A stretch of DNA of 64,000 bases from Terrabacter sp. 28 (GTDB lineage Bacteria > Actinomycetota > Actinomycetes > Actinomycetales > Dermatophilaceae): positions 1-64,000 of the forward strand of contig JYOE01000029.1 of the NCBI GenBank assembly GCA_000955875.1. The letters run 5' to 3'. Both the position numbers and the translations under genes were made by a program. How positions within the stretch are numbered: the stretch's first letter is position 1; the number at the start of each line of letters is the position of its first letter. Of this stretch, positions 62,403 through 64,000 are shown piece after piece. The notes under the pieces were generated by a model. That model ran no database searches. It had not been told where the DNA came from and was given only the letters and a program-made list of their open reading frames with translations.

Positions 62403-62431
62403 CGGGTCCCGAGGCCAGCCCTCGGGACCCG
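62403..62431. terminator. Hairpin after the carboxyltransferase gene
   Basis: CGGGTCCCGAG (62403-62413) pairs perfectly with 62421-62431 around a 7-base loop. It lies just behind the minus-strand stop at 62439. Confidence 0.6.
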
Positions 62432-62438
62432 CCTCAGG

Positions 62439-64000
62439 CTAGCCCTCGAGTCCGGCCTCGAGGGCGGCGATGATGCGCGGGCGCATCTCGTGCGCCCCGA
62501 TGACGGCGTCGACGGAACCGACGGAGACGGCGCGGTGGATGCTGTGCACCGCGTCGAACTCCGACGCGACCTGGCTCAGCTTCTCGGCGCGCACCGACGT
62601 GCGCAGGTCGGCGAGCTCCGTCGCCAGGCGGGCGCGCTCGACACCCGACGCCGCCGCGACCTGCGCCTCCAGCTCGGTGATGCGCGGGTCGGAGGCGGTG
62701 CGGGCGTCGACGTCGCGCGAGAACACGACGGCCGCCGCCGGCGCCCCACCGAGCACCGACGCGAAGGAGCCCTCGACGGCGAGCACGGTCATGCGCGGGT
62801 TGAGCGTCTTGGAGAAGACCACGAACGCGCCGCCGTGGTAGCGCGAGACGACGGTGAAGACGATCGGTCCGTCGAAGTTGACGATGGCCCGCCCGATCTC
62901 GGCGCCGTACTCGAGCTGCAGGGCCCGCATCGACTCCGGTGACCCGTCGAAGCCCGACAGGTTGGCCAGCACGACGACGGGCCGGTTGCCGCTCGCGGCG
63001 TTGATGGCCCGGGCGACCTTCTTCGACGAGCGCGGGAAGAGCGTGCCCGCCGTGTAGGTGTCGGGGCCGTCGGTGGGCGGGAACCCGCGCCGTGCCACGG
63101 ACTTGCTCTCGATGCCGATGAGCGTCACCGGGATGCCCGCGAGGTGGGCGTCCTGCACGACGGCGGTCTCGGCGTCGGCCATGCCGGCCCAGCGCTCGAG
63201 CGTCTCGTGGTCCTGGTCGGAGACGGCGCGCATCAGCGTGCGGATGTCGAACGGCTTCTTGCGGTCGGGGTTGGTGAGCGAGCTGAAGATCTCGCCGACC
63301 GTCTTGAAGTCCGACCCCGGCGCGTCGTGCGGGTAGAGCGTCACGTCGCGGTGGGTCGGGTCGCTCGTCGGCACGCGCCGCGGACCCGACTCGCCCGGGG
63401 CGACGTACGCGTGGTCGTAGTGCGCCATGAGGATGTCGCGGGCGCCGGCGAGGTCCTTGGCCCAGTACTGCGCCTGGCCGTTGGGGCCCATGACGCGGTC
63501 GTAGCCACCGATGCCGAAGTTGTCCTCGGCGCTGACGCCGCCCGAGAAGTCGAGCGACTGCTTGCCTGTGAGCACCATGGCGCTGTCCGGCGTCATGACG
63601 AGGATGCCCTTGGTGTGCATGAGCATCGTCGCCTCGGCGTTCCAGTAGGGCTGGGCGCCGACGTTGATGCCGGCGACGACGATGTTGATCTCGCCGCCCG
63701 CCTGCGTGAACTCGATGATCCGCTTGAGGGCGCGAGCCACCCAGTCCATGTTCTCGGTTCCGGAGTCCATCGAGATGCGGGCGCCGGCCGACAGGGAGTA
63801 CCACTCGAGCGGCACGCGCATCTGCTCGGCGAGGTCGATCGCCGCGATGACCCGAGCGCACTCGGCCTCGGCGACCGAGCCGAGCGACCGCAGCGGGTCG
63901 CCCGACAGCACGACGCGGGTCACGCCCTCGGGGTGGCGCACGGTGGGCGACGTGACGACGGCGACGATGATGCCGGCCTTGTTGAGGCCCTGCGGGCGGT
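62439..64000 (-). CDS. Biotin-dependent carboxyltransferase, C-terminal part (partial)
   Basis: About 520 residues of the C-terminal region are present and the reading frame continues past the right edge without a start. The sequence has the carboxyltransferase crotonase-like fold (for example GGEINIVVAGINVGAQPYWN, YWAKDLAGARDILMAHYDHA and NLSGFDGSPESMRAL). This long arrangement resembles large fused acyl-CoA carboxylases, which carry biotin carboxylase, biotin carrier and carboxyltransferase parts in one chain. The N-terminal domains would lie beyond the window. It transfers a carboxyl group to an acyl-CoA; the substrate is unknown. Confidence 0.8.
   Translation of the reverse strand, partial: RPQGLNKAGIIVAVVTSPTVRHPEGVTRVVLSGDPLRSLGSVAEAECARVIAAIDLAEQMRVPLEWYSLSAGARISMDSGTENMDWVARALKRIIEFTQAGGEINIVVAGINVGAQPYWNAEATMLMHTKGILVMTPDSAMVLTGKQSLDFSGGVSAEDNFGIGGYDRVMGPNGQAQYWAKDLAGARDILMAHYDHAYVAPGESGPRRVPTSDPTHRDVTLYPHDAPGSDFKTVGEIFSSLTNPDRKKPFDIRTLMRAVSDQDHETLERWAGMADAETAVVQDAHLAGIPVTLIGIESKSVARRGFPPTDGPDTYTAGTLFPRSSKKVARAINAASGNRPVVVLANLSGFDGSPESMRALQLEYGAEIGRAIVNFDGPIVFTVVSRYHGGAFVVFSKTLNPRMTVLAVEGSFASVLGGAPAAAVVFSRDVDARTASDPRITELEAQVAAASGVERARLATELADLRTSVRAEKLSQVASEFDAVHSIHRAVSVGSVDAVIGAHEMRPRIIAALEAGLEG

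Overview
The window is very GC-rich (I estimate about 70% or more), has tightly packed genes, many GTG starts, 1-4 base start/stop overlaps and several genes that appear to be leaderless. Class F-like sortases, an ECF sigma factor, a LuxR-family ATPase regulator and a penicillin-binding lipoprotein all point to an actinobacterium. A member of the Intrasporangiaceae/Dermatophilaceae is my best guess, but that is inference. I saw no rRNA, tRNA, CRISPR array, transposase, integrase or phage gene, so this reads as ordinary chromosome.

Layout. 0-4.2 kb: accessory genes of a molybdenum hydroxylase (MocA-like nucleotidyltransferase, MoxR/CoxD ATPase, CoxE-like VWA protein, XdhC/CoxF). 4.2-11.1 kb: ECF sigma factor with a membrane partner, secreted SGNH hydrolase, hotdog thioesterase, GntR regulator coupled to a fatty acid hydroxylase, secreted trypsin-like protease, aldo/keto reductase. 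11.3-15.9 kb: the hydroxylase itself (coxS-coxL-coxM-coxG), with the AYRGAGR loop of form II enzymes rather than true CO dehydrogenase. 16-21 kb: two copies of a sortase plus substrate module flanking an NAD(P)-binding protein and an ornithine cyclodeaminase homologue. 21.3-34 kb: L-serine dehydratase, a three-gene ABC-2 exporter, GH1 glycosidase, moeA, an ABC-F protein, nitroreductase, a PCD-VOC fusion, fdhD and a MobA-like protein. 34-42 kb: secreted or cell-wall enzymes (M4 metalloprotease, lipoprotein, peptidoglycan amidase, penicillin-binding lipoprotein). 42-54 kb: mixed metabolism and regulation, including App1-type phosphatase, Fpg/Nei glycosylase, a GntR regulator with a clear double operator facing a Tat-exported amidohydrolase, rhodanese, pyridoxal kinase and LysR. 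54-64 kb: YdcF-type protein, acyl-CoA synthetase with enoyl-CoA hydratase, DUF4242 protein, a large LuxR ATPase and the C-terminal part of a biotin-dependent carboxyltransferase running off the right edge.

How the genes work together. Four separated blocks (0-4, 11-16, 27.6-28.8 and 32.3-33.9 kb) together supply the cofactor and the enzyme of the molybdenum hydroxylase system: nucleotidyltransferases, MoeA, FdhD, XdhC and CoxDEG. The two sortase modules and the 34-41 kb block form a cell-envelope set.

Non-coding structure is the most unusual aspect. GTATGCC/GGCATAC occurs far more often than composition predicts, in all reading frames and between genes, and includes a short tandem array. Gene ends carry long hairpins that fall into at least two sequence families. 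Many genes have a -10 box exactly 6-8 bases before the start codon, indicating leaderless transcripts.
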